NCBI RefSeq assembly: GCF_900104415.1
Contig: NZ_FMXR01000011.1
Location: forward strand, 62,001 to 126,000
Reading direction: 5' to 3'
DNA from: Eubacterium oxidoreducens
Lineage (GTDB): Bacteria > Bacillota > Clostridia > Lachnospirales > Lachnospiraceae
DNA: 64,000 bases
A program made the position numbers and the translations under genes. A model generated the notes under the pieces. The model was not told where the DNA came from and searched no databases. It saw nothing but the letters and a program-made list of their open reading frames with translations. Of this stretch, positions 9,769-18,305 are shown in pieces. Each line of letters opens with the position of its first letter. Position 1 is the first letter of the stretch.

Positions 9769-10746
9769 ATGAAAAAGATAATGGTGTTAGCAGCGACAAT
9801 GGCTGTTACTGCGTCTATGATATGTGGCTGCAGTAGTGTAAATAAAGATGCAGCGAATGGTTCAGGAAGCGGCAAAAGCATTTTTAAGATTGATCATCAA
9901 AGCTGCAGCGTTTCGCAGGCGCGTATTTATTTGCTGAATTATCAAAATATTTACGGAAAAATGTATGAAATGGATGTGACGACGCAAGAGGATAAGGTAG
10001 AATCTTTTGAAAGTTATATCAAGGAGATGACATTATCACAATTAGCGCAGACAGTGGCGATGGCACAGTTGGCACAAGAGCGGGAATTGTCTTTGAGCGA
10101 GCAGACTCTAGAGAGCATCTCAAATGCAGCAGAAGCTTATTATGAGAGTCTTACGGACGAAGAGATTAATTATACAAGTGCAACAAAAGCGCAGATTGAA
10201 GAGATGTATCAGCAATATGCTTTGGCTAATTTGCTTTATTCAAGCCTCACGGAATCTGTAAGTGAAGAAGTTAGTGATAATGAAGCAAGAGTGATGAAGA
10301 TTCATCAGATTTATGTAACCGATGAAGAAACGGCGAATACGGTAAGCAAGAAACTAGAGGCCGGCGGGGATTTTGATTCAGTGGCTGCAACTTATACACA
10401 AGCAGATAGTGTTTCTTTAGAAGTGCGACGGGGAGATCTTCCACAGGAAGTAGAAGATGTTGCATTTGAGATGGAAGATGGAGATACGTCTTCTATGATT
10501 GAAACTTCCGCTGGGTATTATTTTGTTTACTGTGAGAATCATTATCTGAAAGAGGAAACGGATAATAATAAACAACTTGTTGTACAAGAAAGAAAAACAG
10601 AAGCATTTGAGAGTGAGTATCATTCATATTTGAGTAGCGTAACGACGAAATTGAATGAATCAGTGTGGGACCAGGTGGAAATGGTAACCGGAGATGGTTA
10701 CGAGTCGAATAGTTTTTTTACAACATATTCGGAATATTGCGAATAA
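9769..10746 (+). CDS. PrsA/SurA-like peptidylprolyl isomerase lipoprotein
   Basis: A 325-residue exported lipoprotein. A basic start, a hydrophobic segment and a lipobox-like ICGC place the lipidated Cys at 21, anchoring it to the outer face of the membrane. An N-terminal helical SurA/PrsA-like region is followed by a parvulin-type rotamase domain at roughly residues 170-265 (the stretch beginning MKIHQIYV, with DFDSVAATYT and SAGYYFVY). It should help fold secreted proteins. The ATG at 9769 has TTGGAG 9 bases upstream; a TTG at 9754 is that same site and is rejected. The parvulin domain is divergent, so isomerase activity is inferred. Confidence 0.8.
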   Translation: MKKIMVLAATMAVTASMICGCSSVNKDAANGSGSGKSIFKIDHQSCSVSQARIYLLNYQNIYGKMYEMDVTTQEDKVESFESYIKEMTLSQLAQTVAMAQLAQERELSLSEQTLESISNAAEAYYESLTDEEINYTSATKAQIEEMYQQYALANLLYSSLTESVSEEVSDNEARVMKIHQIYVTDEETANTVSKKLEAGGDFDSVAATYTQADSVSLEVRRGDLPQEVEDVAFEMEDGDTSSMIETSAGYYFVYCENHYLKEETDNNKQLVVQERKTEAFESEYHSYLSSVTTKLNESVWDQVEMVTGDGYESNSFFTTYSEYCE

Positions 10747-10781
10747 ATAACAGATGTTTATCACGTAGTAAACACATAAAG

Positions 10782-10800
10782 TCTTTACAATATGTAAAGA
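10782..10800. promoter_or_regulatory. Inverted repeat overlapping a candidate -10 box
   Basis: TCTTTACA and TGTAAAGA form a perfect 8-base inverted repeat with a 3-base centre. It contains a TACAAT that could be the -10 of the sulfotransferase gene starting 39 bases downstream. The TACA/TGTA half-sites resemble winged-helix repressor sites, but the centre is 3 bases instead of 2. It has no T-run, so it is not a terminator. Confidence 0.35.
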
Positions 10801-10838
10801 TGTTTGCAGATGAATGAAAAATCAGGAGGAATTTTTTT

Positions 10839-11987
10839 GTGAAAACACTTTATATTCACATTGGAACACCTAAGACAGGTACAACAGCAATTCAAAATTT
10901 TTGTCATAATAACGAGGAGGTATTACACAAAAAAGGGTATGATTATCCTATTTTATATACCTATTACGGCAGAGCAAAAGTGCGTAATGCACAGTTTTTG
11001 CATTTGACCATTTATAATCGAGATACGACAGACAAAAAAGACAGAGATATTGCAGAAGAAAATAGACGTATTACAGAAGGCATGCAGACAATTGCAAGTC
11101 TTTTTGAGACCTATCATAATATTATATTATCGGATGAGGGGTTATGGAAAGCAACTCAAAAAAGAAGAGCATCTCTATGGGAAGAGTTAAAAGAACATGG
11201 AGAAAAGCATGGTTATCAGGTTAAAGTTATTGTCTATTTAAGACGACAAGATGAGTTCGTAGAAAGCTGGTATAATCAGCGAATCAAGCATGAACTAGAG
11301 CAAAATAACACTTTGACCTGGGAAGAATATTCCAGGGATAAAGAAAAAAATTGCAGCCCTGATTATTATCAAAGAATAAAGGCAATTGAGCGTGTCTTGG
11401 GAAAGGAAAATATTATTGTTCGAAGATATAATTTTGCCGAATTTAAAAATGGAATGATTCAGGCAGATTTTCTAGATGCAATTGGCTTAGAATGGACCGA
11501 TGAATATGAAATCATAGAAACGGATAAAAACAGAAATGATCGTTTACAGGGAAATGCTTTGGAATTTAAACGAATTATAAATCAAATGAAGGATTTATCC
11601 AGGGCAGAATCTAGAATGTTTGAAAAGATACTTCTTGAGTTGTCTGAACAGTGGGGCAAGCAATATCCATGCAGAGCAATGAATCAGCAAGAAGCCATGG
11701 AATTTATGAAAGAATTTGAAAGTGACAATCAAAAGCTTGCAGAAGAATATATAAATGATGGGAAACCATTATTTACAGATCGCTATAAAGATAATCCTAA
11801 ATGGGATGAGAATAATCCTTATGTGTTAGAAAATTTGTTGCAATTCATCTGTACGATGCAGGTAGAGATGATGCGAAATAAAAAAAGATTCCAGGAGGAA
11901 GAACTTCCGAGTGAGATTGACAGAAGGATTCGAAATAACAGATTTACGGCCAGAGTAAAACGTGTCAAAAAAAGAATACTAAAATAA
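10839..11987 (+). CDS. Sulfotransferase-like P-loop protein
   Basis: A 382-residue cytosolic protein. Residues 9-20 (GTPKTGTTAIQN) match the 5'-phosphosulfate-binding loop of PAPS-dependent sulfotransferases, and IVYLRRQDEFVESWYNQ resembles the 3'-phosphate-binding region. Family members move sulfate from PAPS to carbohydrates or other acceptors. The C-terminus is strongly basic. The start is GTG at 10839 with AGGAGG about 9 bases upstream. No PAPS synthesis gene is nearby. The five glycosyltransferases at 16166-21389 could make the acceptor, but that link is only proximity. It could also be a related P-loop protein without sulfotransferase activity. Confidence 0.72.
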   Translation: MKTLYIHIGTPKTGTTAIQNFCHNNEEVLHKKGYDYPILYTYYGRAKVRNAQFLHLTIYNRDTTDKKDRDIAEENRRITEGMQTIASLFETYHNIILSDEGLWKATQKRRASLWEELKEHGEKHGYQVKVIVYLRRQDEFVESWYNQRIKHELEQNNTLTWEEYSRDKEKNCSPDYYQRIKAIERVLGKENIIVRRYNFAEFKNGMIQADFLDAIGLEWTDEYEIIETDKNRNDRLQGNALEFKRIINQMKDLSRAESRMFEKILLELSEQWGKQYPCRAMNQQEAMEFMKEFESDNQKLAEEYINDGKPLFTDRYKDNPKWDENNPYVLENLLQFICTMQVEMMRNKKRFQEEELPSEIDRRIRNNRFTARVKRVKKRILK

Positions 11988-12018
11988 AGGTGATTTTACA
12001 AAGAAGAATGAAACTAGA

Positions 12019-12062
12019 GAAATCCCCCACCACTAAATGTAGGTGGAGGATTTCTTTTTTTT
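12019..12062 (+). terminator. Rho-independent terminator after the sulfotransferase gene
   Basis: GAAATCC-C-CCACC pairs with GGTGG-A-GGATTTC (12 pairs, one mismatch) around a 10-base loop and is followed by eight T. The sequence resembles the hairpin at 26569-26598. Confidence 0.85.
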
Positions 12063-12486
12063 GGTAAAAAAGTACAAGATTGTGGATAGAAAATTGGAAT
12101 GGTTTAATACAATTTTTGTATAAGGTTTCCTAGTGCTTTCTTATAAAAAAACAAGAAAATTGGTAATGTTGAATAAGAAAATCATTTTGTCATTATGAAA
12201 AACATACATAAAAACTTTCGGAAAGAAAAAAAGTTGAATAAAAATATTTTGACTAAAATAAAGTAGATAAGACGAACTAATCCGCAAAACGGATTACTGG
12301 CATTTGGCTATGGTTGACAAAAATATAAAGATTTCGTTAAAATCACTATATAAATAGTAGTCTATAAAAGATGGATAGGGACTATTTACTATAAAGCAGA
12401 AGAAGTAACTGCTTTATTCTTCCCAAAAGTGCATGATTGTATACAGTGTACTTTTGCGGAATTCGTATTATTTAGGAGGTATATAA
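12063..12486. other. Long AT-rich intergenic region with two hairpins
   Basis: No convincing reading frame lies in these 424 bases. Besides the promoter at 12314-12343 there are two hairpins between promoter and start codon: ATAAAGCAG paired with CTGCTTTAT (about 12391-12417), and CAAAAGTGCA paired with TGTACTTTTG (about 12424-12457, one G-U pair). The leader would be about 135 bases long. No known riboswitch consensus was recognised. Confidence 0.4.
12314..12343 (+). promoter_or_regulatory. Promoter of the MFS permease gene
   Basis: TTGACA at 12314-12319 and TAAAAT at 12338-12343 with an 18-base spacer. It gives the permease mRNA a leader of about 135 bases. Confidence 0.6.
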
Positions 12487-13815
12487 ATGGAAGGACAAAA
12501 GAAAACAGCGGCCTTTAATCTAGGCGCAAAGGGACTTGTGATTGTAATCCTCGGATTCGTCTCATGTTATTTGTATTCAGCACTTACTTCAGATTCGTTG
12601 AATGTAACGGTTAAAGTTTTTGGAGGAATGGGACTGGATACCAACTTTATTTATGCATTATCATCAATTGCAACGATTCTTGGAATCGTAGGTTCGATTC
12701 TGTTTGGTAAGCTGATGTCAATGGCAACGGCTTCTAAAGTTTGGGGTATTGTAATGATCTTGACAGCAGTGTTTGCATTTATCTGGTCAAGAACAGCAGG
12801 AATTGCAATCGGTGGAAATGTAGCAATCGCATCGGCAGTATATGCAATCGGTTATTTTGTATGTTATGTACTTGCACTGGTTTCTGCCATGCTTTTAAGT
12901 TATCAGGTAATTGGTAACTGGTTCCCTCGTAAGAGAGGAGTGGCAATCGGTATTGCGACTGCAGGTTATCCGGTATCAGCAGCTACAACAACAACACTTT
13001 GCGGTAAGTTAGCTTCTAATATCAGTAATTTCTATATTGTGATGGCAGTTATTGCATTGATTGTTGGTATTATTGTACTGTTATTCTCAAGAGATTTCCC
13101 TGAAGATAAGGGATGCTATCCGGACAATGATCACAACTTTGATTTTGAAGCAGCAAAAGCGCAGCATCTTAAGAATCTTGAATATCTTAAGACTTCAAAG
13201 TGGACAGTAGGAAAATGTCTGACGACAGGTCGTATGTGGATTATGTGGGTTACCGTTGGTATCGGTGGATTCTTATCAATGGGTATTATGTCTAACTTCT
13301 ATGGCAAGTTCACTGAGCAGGGTTACCAGCCGGAACAGATTTTTGCAATGCTTGGTATTGCAGGTGTGATTGCAATTCCGGGATCAGCTTTCATCGGATG
13401 GCTTGATGTTAAGCTTGGAACAAAGAAGACAACGGTGCTTATTAATGTACTTGCTGCAGTGGCAATTGCATTTAACCTTACACAGACGCATGCACTTCAT
13501 TATGTTTCACTTCCGATTCTTGCTTTAATGCTTGGTGGTTCTTCTAATATGATGGTATCTTGTACAATGGGTATCTGGGGACGTTATGACTTTGAAAATG
13601 CATTCCGTGTTATTCAGCCACTCAACGCAATTATGACAGGTATTGGTATTACGGTAGTAGGTATCGTAGGAACAAACTTTGGATATTTGAATGCTTATAA
13701 GTTGCTTATGGTAATGGCAATTATTGCAGTAATCTTTGCTCTGATTTTGAAAGTTGAATTCATCGATGATGATGTACGTCGCTTGAATGAGCAGGGTATG
13801 AGTAACGAAGAATAA
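12487..13815 (+). CDS. MFS permease, OFA (oxalate/formate antiporter-like) family
   Basis: A 442-residue membrane protein with about 12 hydrophobic helices and the signature of the oxalate/formate antiporter-like branch of the major facilitator superfamily: NWFPRKRGVAIGIATAGYP in the first half and a long cytosolic loop around residues 205-240. Clostridial members move small carboxylates, but the substrate cannot be read from sequence. The ATG follows TAGGAGG. It is a single-gene unit, with its own promoter and a terminator shared with htpG. Confidence 0.85.
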   Translation: MEGQKKTAAFNLGAKGLVIVILGFVSCYLYSALTSDSLNVTVKVFGGMGLDTNFIYALSSIATILGIVGSILFGKLMSMATASKVWGIVMILTAVFAFIWSRTAGIAIGGNVAIASAVYAIGYFVCYVLALVSAMLLSYQVIGNWFPRKRGVAIGIATAGYPVSAATTTTLCGKLASNISNFYIVMAVIALIVGIIVLLFSRDFPEDKGCYPDNDHNFDFEAAKAQHLKNLEYLKTSKWTVGKCLTTGRMWIMWVTVGIGGFLSMGIMSNFYGKFTEQGYQPEQIFAMLGIAGVIAIPGSAFIGWLDVKLGTKKTTVLINVLAAVAIAFNLTQTHALHYVSLPILALMLGGSSNMMVSCTMGIWGRYDFENAFRVIQPLNAIMTGIGITVVGIVGTNFGYLNAYKLLMVMAIIAVIFALILKVEFIDDDVRRLNEQGMSNEE

Positions 13816-13886
13816 AAAAAGAACTGTAAAAGCAGATTTCAATTAGATCTAAAAGACTCATGCGTGAGTCAGAGAACATAAAAATA

Positions 13887-13915
13887 GGGAATTGTGGAGA
13901 AATACCACAATTCCC
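13887..13915. terminator. Bidirectional terminator between the MFS gene and htpG
   Basis: GGGAATTGTGG and CCACAATTCCC form a perfect 11-base stem with a 7-base loop. T-rich sequence follows on the plus side and A-rich on the other, so it can serve both convergent genes. A smaller GACTCA/TGAGTC hairpin lies about 15 bases before it. Confidence 0.85.
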
Positions 13916-13921
13916 TGTTTT

Positions 13922-15967
13922 TTATTTGTCTGCAAGTTCTAACATAATCTCATTGCTGCGTTGCACGAATTTGGTCAGTGCTTCCGGAGCAAGAGGTTTA
14001 TTGGCCAGGATAGCGAGGTCATAAAGTTGTTCACAGAACATGTTGGTCTTAGGTCCATCAACATGATCAAGTAGGTAATGAACCAGCTTGTTGTTGATAT
14101 TTAATACCAATGTTTCCGGAGCTGCAAACATTCCCATGTCCATGCCATCAGATGCATAATACTTCATCATCTGTTCCATACGAATCATATCTTCAGAAAG
14201 AACAATCATAGACGAGATATTTTCGTCTTTTAATTTCTCGACTTTGACATCGAGTTGTTCTTTACCAAGTGCATTTTGGAAAAGTCCGGTTAAAGTTTCG
14301 GTATATTCTTTTAGTTCTTCTTCCGGAATTTCTTCTTTCATATCTTCGGTCAAATCGGAATCAATACGCATGAAGCGAATCTTTTCGTTTCGTTGTTCAA
14401 GCTTTGTAATAAAACTTGAATCAATGGATTGATCTAAGATTAAGGCATCTTTACCGCTTTCTTTAAATAAATTGATGTACTGGCTTTGCTGGTTGCGGTC
14501 AGTTACATAATAAACCGGTTTACGATTATCCTTTGGAGCCTCATCTGTGTTGCTATCGGTAGAATCATCCGTTGTATCTTCCGAATCTTCTACGGTCAGA
14601 CACTCAGGCAGGGTAAGATATTGATCTTCTAGATTCTTAAACAAAATATAATCATTCATTTTGTCGCAGAATTTATCATCTTTAATACAACCAAATTTGA
14701 TGAAAGGACTTATGTCATCCCAGAACTTTTCATAAGATTCCTTTTCGGTTTTACACATTCCGACAAGTTTGTCCGCAACTTTTTTGGAAATGTAATCAGA
14801 AATTTTGGTTACAAATCCATCATTTTGAAGTGCGCTACGTGATACGTTCAAAGGAAGGTCCGGACAATCAATGACACCTTTTAACAGCATTAAGTATTCC
14901 GGAATGACTTCTTTGATGTTGTCAGCGATAAATACCTGATTGTTGTAAAGTTTAATGGTTCCTTCAATAGAATCGTATTCGGTATTGATTTTAGGGAAAT
15001 AAAGAATTCCTTTTAAATTAAACGGATAATCCATATTAAGATGAATCCAGAATAAAGGTTCCTTAAAATCATTAAATACCTTGCGATAGAAGGATTTGTA
15101 ATCTTCATCCGAGCAATCATTTGGATGTTTTGTCCACAACGGGGTAGTGTCGTTGATGGCAACAGGACGTTTTTCAATTTTTAGCTTTTCTTGTTTAGGA
15201 GAAATCTCAACAATTTCTTTCTCGCCGTTTTCATTTTCACGTTCCTCAGTCTTCGCTTCTTCGATAATGGTTTCAACGACGATATCGTCTTCAAGCTTAT
15301 CTTCCGGAAGAATTGTTTCATATTCTGTCTCTGCCGTAACGTCGTCTAGATAGATTGGAAGAGGCATGAAGGAACAATATTTATCAAGAACTTCTTTCGC
15401 ACGGTATTTGTTGCAAAATTCCAGGCAATCTTCGTTCAAATATAGTGTGATTTCTGTTCCGATTGTTTGCTTGTCGGAATCAGACATATCAAATTCAGTT
15501 CCGCCATCGCAGGACCAATGAACGGCTTTCGCCTCATCCTGGTAAGAAAGTGTATCGATGGTTACTTCGTCTGCTACCATAAATGCAGAATAGAATCCAA
15601 GACCAAAGTGTCCGATAATCTGTTCCTCATTAGCCTTGTCTTTGTATTTCTCAAGGAAGTCCGTAGCTCCGGAAAATGCAATTTGATTGATGTATTCATC
15701 CACTTCCTCGGCTGTCATTCCAAGACCATTATCGATAATTTTGATTGTTTTATCGGTAGGATTAAGTTCGACCTTGACTTGCGGTTTGTAATCATCCGGA
15801 AGAGTATATTCTCCCATAATATCAAGTTTTTTTAATTTTGTAATCGCATCACAGGCATTGGAAACCAATTCGCGGTAGAAGATATCGTGATCAGAATATA
15901 ACCACTTTTTGATGACCGGGAATATATTCTCGCTTGTAATGGATAAGGATCCATGTTTATTTGCCAT
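13922..15967 (-). CDS. htpG: Molecular chaperone HtpG (Hsp90)
   Basis: Bacterial Hsp90, an ATP-dependent dimeric cytosolic chaperone. The GHKL ATPase signatures are present: ELVSNACDA near residue 36, DNGLGM and GHFGLGFYS. With the ATG at 15967 the protein is 681 residues; AGGAG stands upstream. A start at 16036 would lie on top of the promoter and is rejected. It is longer than the roughly 625 residues of E. coli HtpG because of two acidic insertions, one around residues 240-275 in the N-domain/middle-domain linker and one near 475-500 that is rich in Asp, Ser and Thr. A perfect CIRCE operator lies upstream, so HrcA repression is expected. Confidence 0.96.
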   Translation of the reverse strand: MANKHGSLSITSENIFPVIKKWLYSDHDIFYRELVSNACDAITKLKKLDIMGEYTLPDDYKPQVKVELNPTDKTIKIIDNGLGMTAEEVDEYINQIAFSGATDFLEKYKDKANEEQIIGHFGLGFYSAFMVADEVTIDTLSYQDEAKAVHWSCDGGTEFDMSDSDKQTIGTEITLYLNEDCLEFCNKYRAKEVLDKYCSFMPLPIYLDDVTAETEYETILPEDKLEDDIVVETIIEEAKTEERENENGEKEIVEISPKQEKLKIEKRPVAINDTTPLWTKHPNDCSDEDYKSFYRKVFNDFKEPLFWIHLNMDYPFNLKGILYFPKINTEYDSIEGTIKLYNNQVFIADNIKEVIPEYLMLLKGVIDCPDLPLNVSRSALQNDGFVTKISDYISKKVADKLVGMCKTEKESYEKFWDDISPFIKFGCIKDDKFCDKMNDYILFKNLEDQYLTLPECLTVEDSEDTTDDSTDSNTDEAPKDNRKPVYYVTDRNQQSQYINLFKESGKDALILDQSIDSSFITKLEQRNEKIRFMRIDSDLTEDMKEEIPEEELKEYTETLTGLFQNALGKEQLDVKVEKLKDENISSMIVLSEDMIRMEQMMKYYASDGMDMGMFAAPETLVLNINNKLVHYLLDHVDGPKTNMFCEQLYDLAILANKPLAPEALTKFVQRSNEIMLELADK

Positions 15968-16007
15968 ATTGTTATCACTCCTGACTGTAATTTTTTTATC
16001 TGAAAGT

Positions 16008-16036
16008 ATCTTAATACTGCCAAAATAAAAAGTCAA
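16008..16036 (-). promoter_or_regulatory. htpG promoter
   Basis: On the minus strand TTGACT (16036-16031) and TAAGAT (16013-16008) have a 17-base spacer. The CIRCE element begins 7 bases upstream of this -35 box. Confidence 0.8.
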
Positions 16037-16043
16037 TAGAAAA

Positions 16044-16070
16044 TTAGCACTCCAATCAAATGAGTGCTAA
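16044..16070 (-). promoter_or_regulatory. CIRCE operator (HrcA site) upstream of htpG
   Basis: TTAGCACTC, nine bases, GAGTGCTAA: an exact match to the CIRCE consensus bound by the heat-shock repressor HrcA. It lies immediately upstream of the htpG -35 box and about 55 bases before the extended -10 (TGGTAAAAT, 16117-16125) of the divergent glycosyltransferase genes. HrcA is not encoded in this window. Confidence 0.93.
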
Positions 16071-16165
16071 CAATATGAGACGAAAGTCATTTTGTATAGA
16101 TAAAAAAGACTATAAATGGTAAAATGATAAGTAAGCATAATATTAGGGAGAGATGTTTAGGAAAT

Positions 16166-17296
16166 ATGAAGAAGATAAAAATTGTTTACATTCTTCATGG
16201 ATTGGCAAGAGGTGGAATCGAAAGCTTTGTTATTGGTGTGATGAAACATTTGCCTTTCGAGGAATATGATATCTCACTGATTATGGCAGTTGACAAGGGG
16301 GCTAAGCAGCAGCGTGAAGACGAAGTAGAAGCACTTGGTGTAAAAATATACCGAACTAATGACCTAGATGGGATTCGTAATATTATGGCACATTACATCA
16401 GGCTTAAGAAGCTGTTGATAGAAACAGGTCCCTATGATGTGGTGCATGCGAATATGGATTTATTTAACGGGGTTAATCTAAGAGCAGCCAAAAAAGCAGG
16501 AATTCCCATTAGGATTTGTCATGCACATATTCCGCAGAGCCAAAATGCACAAAATATCGGGAAACCTTTTGTTGTTAAGATGTATCAAAAAACAATGCGC
16601 CGGTTGATTCGAAAGAATGCCACAATAAAACTTGGTTGTAGCGCGAGTGCGAATGAGTATTTCTACGGTAGTAAATGGCAGTTTATAGATAATTGTAAAG
16701 TTGTTTATAATGGAATTGATGTTGGAGAGTATCGGGGGAATCATATGGATAAGAAAGCATTTTTGATGGAAAATCATCTTCCGGTTGGTAAAACGTATAT
16801 TGTTACGGTCGGAAGAATGTCAGCGGTCAAGAATCCGTTGTTTGCAATTGATGTGATGTATGAATTGCATCAGTTAAATCCAAATTATCATTATATCTGG
16901 GTTGGAGACGGAGAGATGCGAGCGCAGGTAAAACAACGCATTGAAGAAAAAAAGATGCAGGATTATGTATGGCTTTTGGGCGTTCGAAATGATATTGCCG
17001 ATATATTGCATGCCTGTGATTGCTTTTTAATGACATCGATATTTGAAGCATTTGCCACTGCGTTAGTAGAGGCGCAGGTATCCGGAGTGCCATGTATTTG
17101 TTCGGATACGATTCCGCGTGATGCCGATCTTGGTCGATGCGTTTATATTTCGTTAAAGGCCGGAGAGAAAACATGGGCAAAAAAAATCAATGAAGTGCTA
17201 CAACAGAGAAAGTTGCCACCGCTTTTGGAAGAAAAGATGAAGCAGATGGATGTAACGAAAGTGGTACAGCAATTAGAACAATATTATAAGAAATAA
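16166..17296 (+). CDS. Glycosyltransferase, GT4-like
   Basis: A 376-residue GT-B fold glycosyltransferase. The N-terminus VYILHGLARGGIESFV has the Gly-rich donor/acceptor loop of family 4, and the C-terminal half has VTVGRMSAVKNP and SIFEAFATALVEAQVSG, the EX7E-type nucleotide-sugar site (degenerate in the first half). It probably adds a sugar to a cell-surface polysaccharide precursor at the inner membrane face. The ATG at 16166 is chosen because the family motif starts right after it; an in-frame ATG at 16124 adds 14 unrelated residues and lies in the promoter. It is the first of five glycosyltransferase genes with gaps or overlaps under 15 bases. Confidence 0.85.
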   Translation: MKKIKIVYILHGLARGGIESFVIGVMKHLPFEEYDISLIMAVDKGAKQQREDEVEALGVKIYRTNDLDGIRNIMAHYIRLKKLLIETGPYDVVHANMDLFNGVNLRAAKKAGIPIRICHAHIPQSQNAQNIGKPFVVKMYQKTMRRLIRKNATIKLGCSASANEYFYGSKWQFIDNCKVVYNGIDVGEYRGNHMDKKAFLMENHLPVGKTYIVTVGRMSAVKNPLFAIDVMYELHQLNPNYHYIWVGDGEMRAQVKQRIEEKKMQDYVWLLGVRNDIADILHACDCFLMTSIFEAFATALVEAQVSGVPCICSDTIPRDADLGRCVYISLKAGEKTWAKKINEVLQQRKLPPLLEEKMKQMDVTKVVQQLEQYYKK

Positions 17297-17309
17297 TTAG
17301 GGAGAAAAG

Positions 17310-18305
17310 ATGGAACAGAATACACAAGTAAAAGTATCGGTCATTGTACCAATTTATAACGGGGAAAAATATTTAAAAAGATGTGTGGACAGTATCTGCA
17401 ATCAGACACTTAAGGAAATCGAAATTCTATTGGTAGATGATGGCAGTATGGATGAGTCCTTGAAGATCTGTGAGGAATATGAAGCTAAGGATGATCGCAT
17501 TAAAGTCATCAGGCAAGAGCATATCGGAGTTGCAGAAGCCAGAAACAAAGGAATGCGCCTTGCGAGTGGTATTTATATAGGCTTTGTAGATTGTGATGAT
17601 TATATCTATCCGCAAATGTTTGAGACACTTTATCGGATTTGTGAAGAGAAAAACTCTTCGGTTGCAATGTGCGGAGCAAAAAAGACAACGAATGTCAGAA
17701 TTCCATCTATCGAATATGAGTATCGAACGCAGGATGTGGAAATGATTTCTGCAACCGATTATTTAAAGATGATGTATGCGGACGGAAGTGTTGACTGGAA
17801 ATATCTGGCGGTTTGGAATTGCATTTACAAAAAAGAGGCGATAAAAAATCTGGAATTTCAAAGTGATATTGCATTTGAATTTGGAATCTTTAATCTTGAA
17901 TTTTTCCTGAACCAAAAAGAAGTGCCGGTCATTAATCAGGAGTTTTATCTTTGGTTTCAATTCAGTGACTCGTCTTCAAAAGTACAATCAAAAATAAATA
18001 ATTTAAGACGATTGGCACCTTATATCCAGATGATGAAAACATGTGAAAAGAATTGTCCGCAGGTCTATCCGCATGTGCTAGAGAAAGTGGCAAAGGTTGT
18101 TTTGGCAATCATGTATGAGGCAAAGGGCTTTCCGGAGTATAAAGAGGTATTGCAGGATATGAAGTCGTATCGGGAAGATGTAATCAAACGATATAAAGAA
18201 AATAAAATGGTATCACAAAAAAGCAGACGTCGTTTTATCTTCCTATTAAAGCATAGAGGAATTTACAATATGTATCGTGACAGAATGGAAAGAAAGTATG
18301 GATAA
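17310..18305 (+). CDS. Glycosyltransferase, GT2 family
   Basis: A 331-residue GT-A fold enzyme. VSVIVPIYNGEKYL and LLVDDGSMDES form the nucleotide-binding start and DCDD near residue 96 is the DXD-type metal site. GT2 enzymes of this length without C-terminal membrane helices usually act in capsule or exopolysaccharide repeat-unit assembly. A GGGAGAAAAG ribosome binding site precedes the ATG. It overlaps the next gene by 8 bases. The sugar donor is not predictable. Confidence 0.87.
   Translation: MEQNTQVKVSVIVPIYNGEKYLKRCVDSICNQTLKEIEILLVDDGSMDESLKICEEYEAKDDRIKVIRQEHIGVAEARNKGMRLASGIYIGFVDCDDYIYPQMFETLYRICEEKNSSVAMCGAKKTTNVRIPSIEYEYRTQDVEMISATDYLKMMYADGSVDWKYLAVWNCIYKKEAIKNLEFQSDIAFEFGIFNLEFFLNQKEVPVINQEFYLWFQFSDSSSKVQSKINNLRRLAPYIQMMKTCEKNCPQVYPHVLEKVAKVVLAIMYEAKGFPEYKEVLQDMKSYREDVIKRYKENKMVSQKSRRRFIFLLKHRGIYNMYRDRMERKYG

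Noticed and set aside
16124-16165. Longer N-terminus for the first glycosyltransferase
   Set aside because: The extra 14 residues overlap the promoter and precede a typical family start at 16166.
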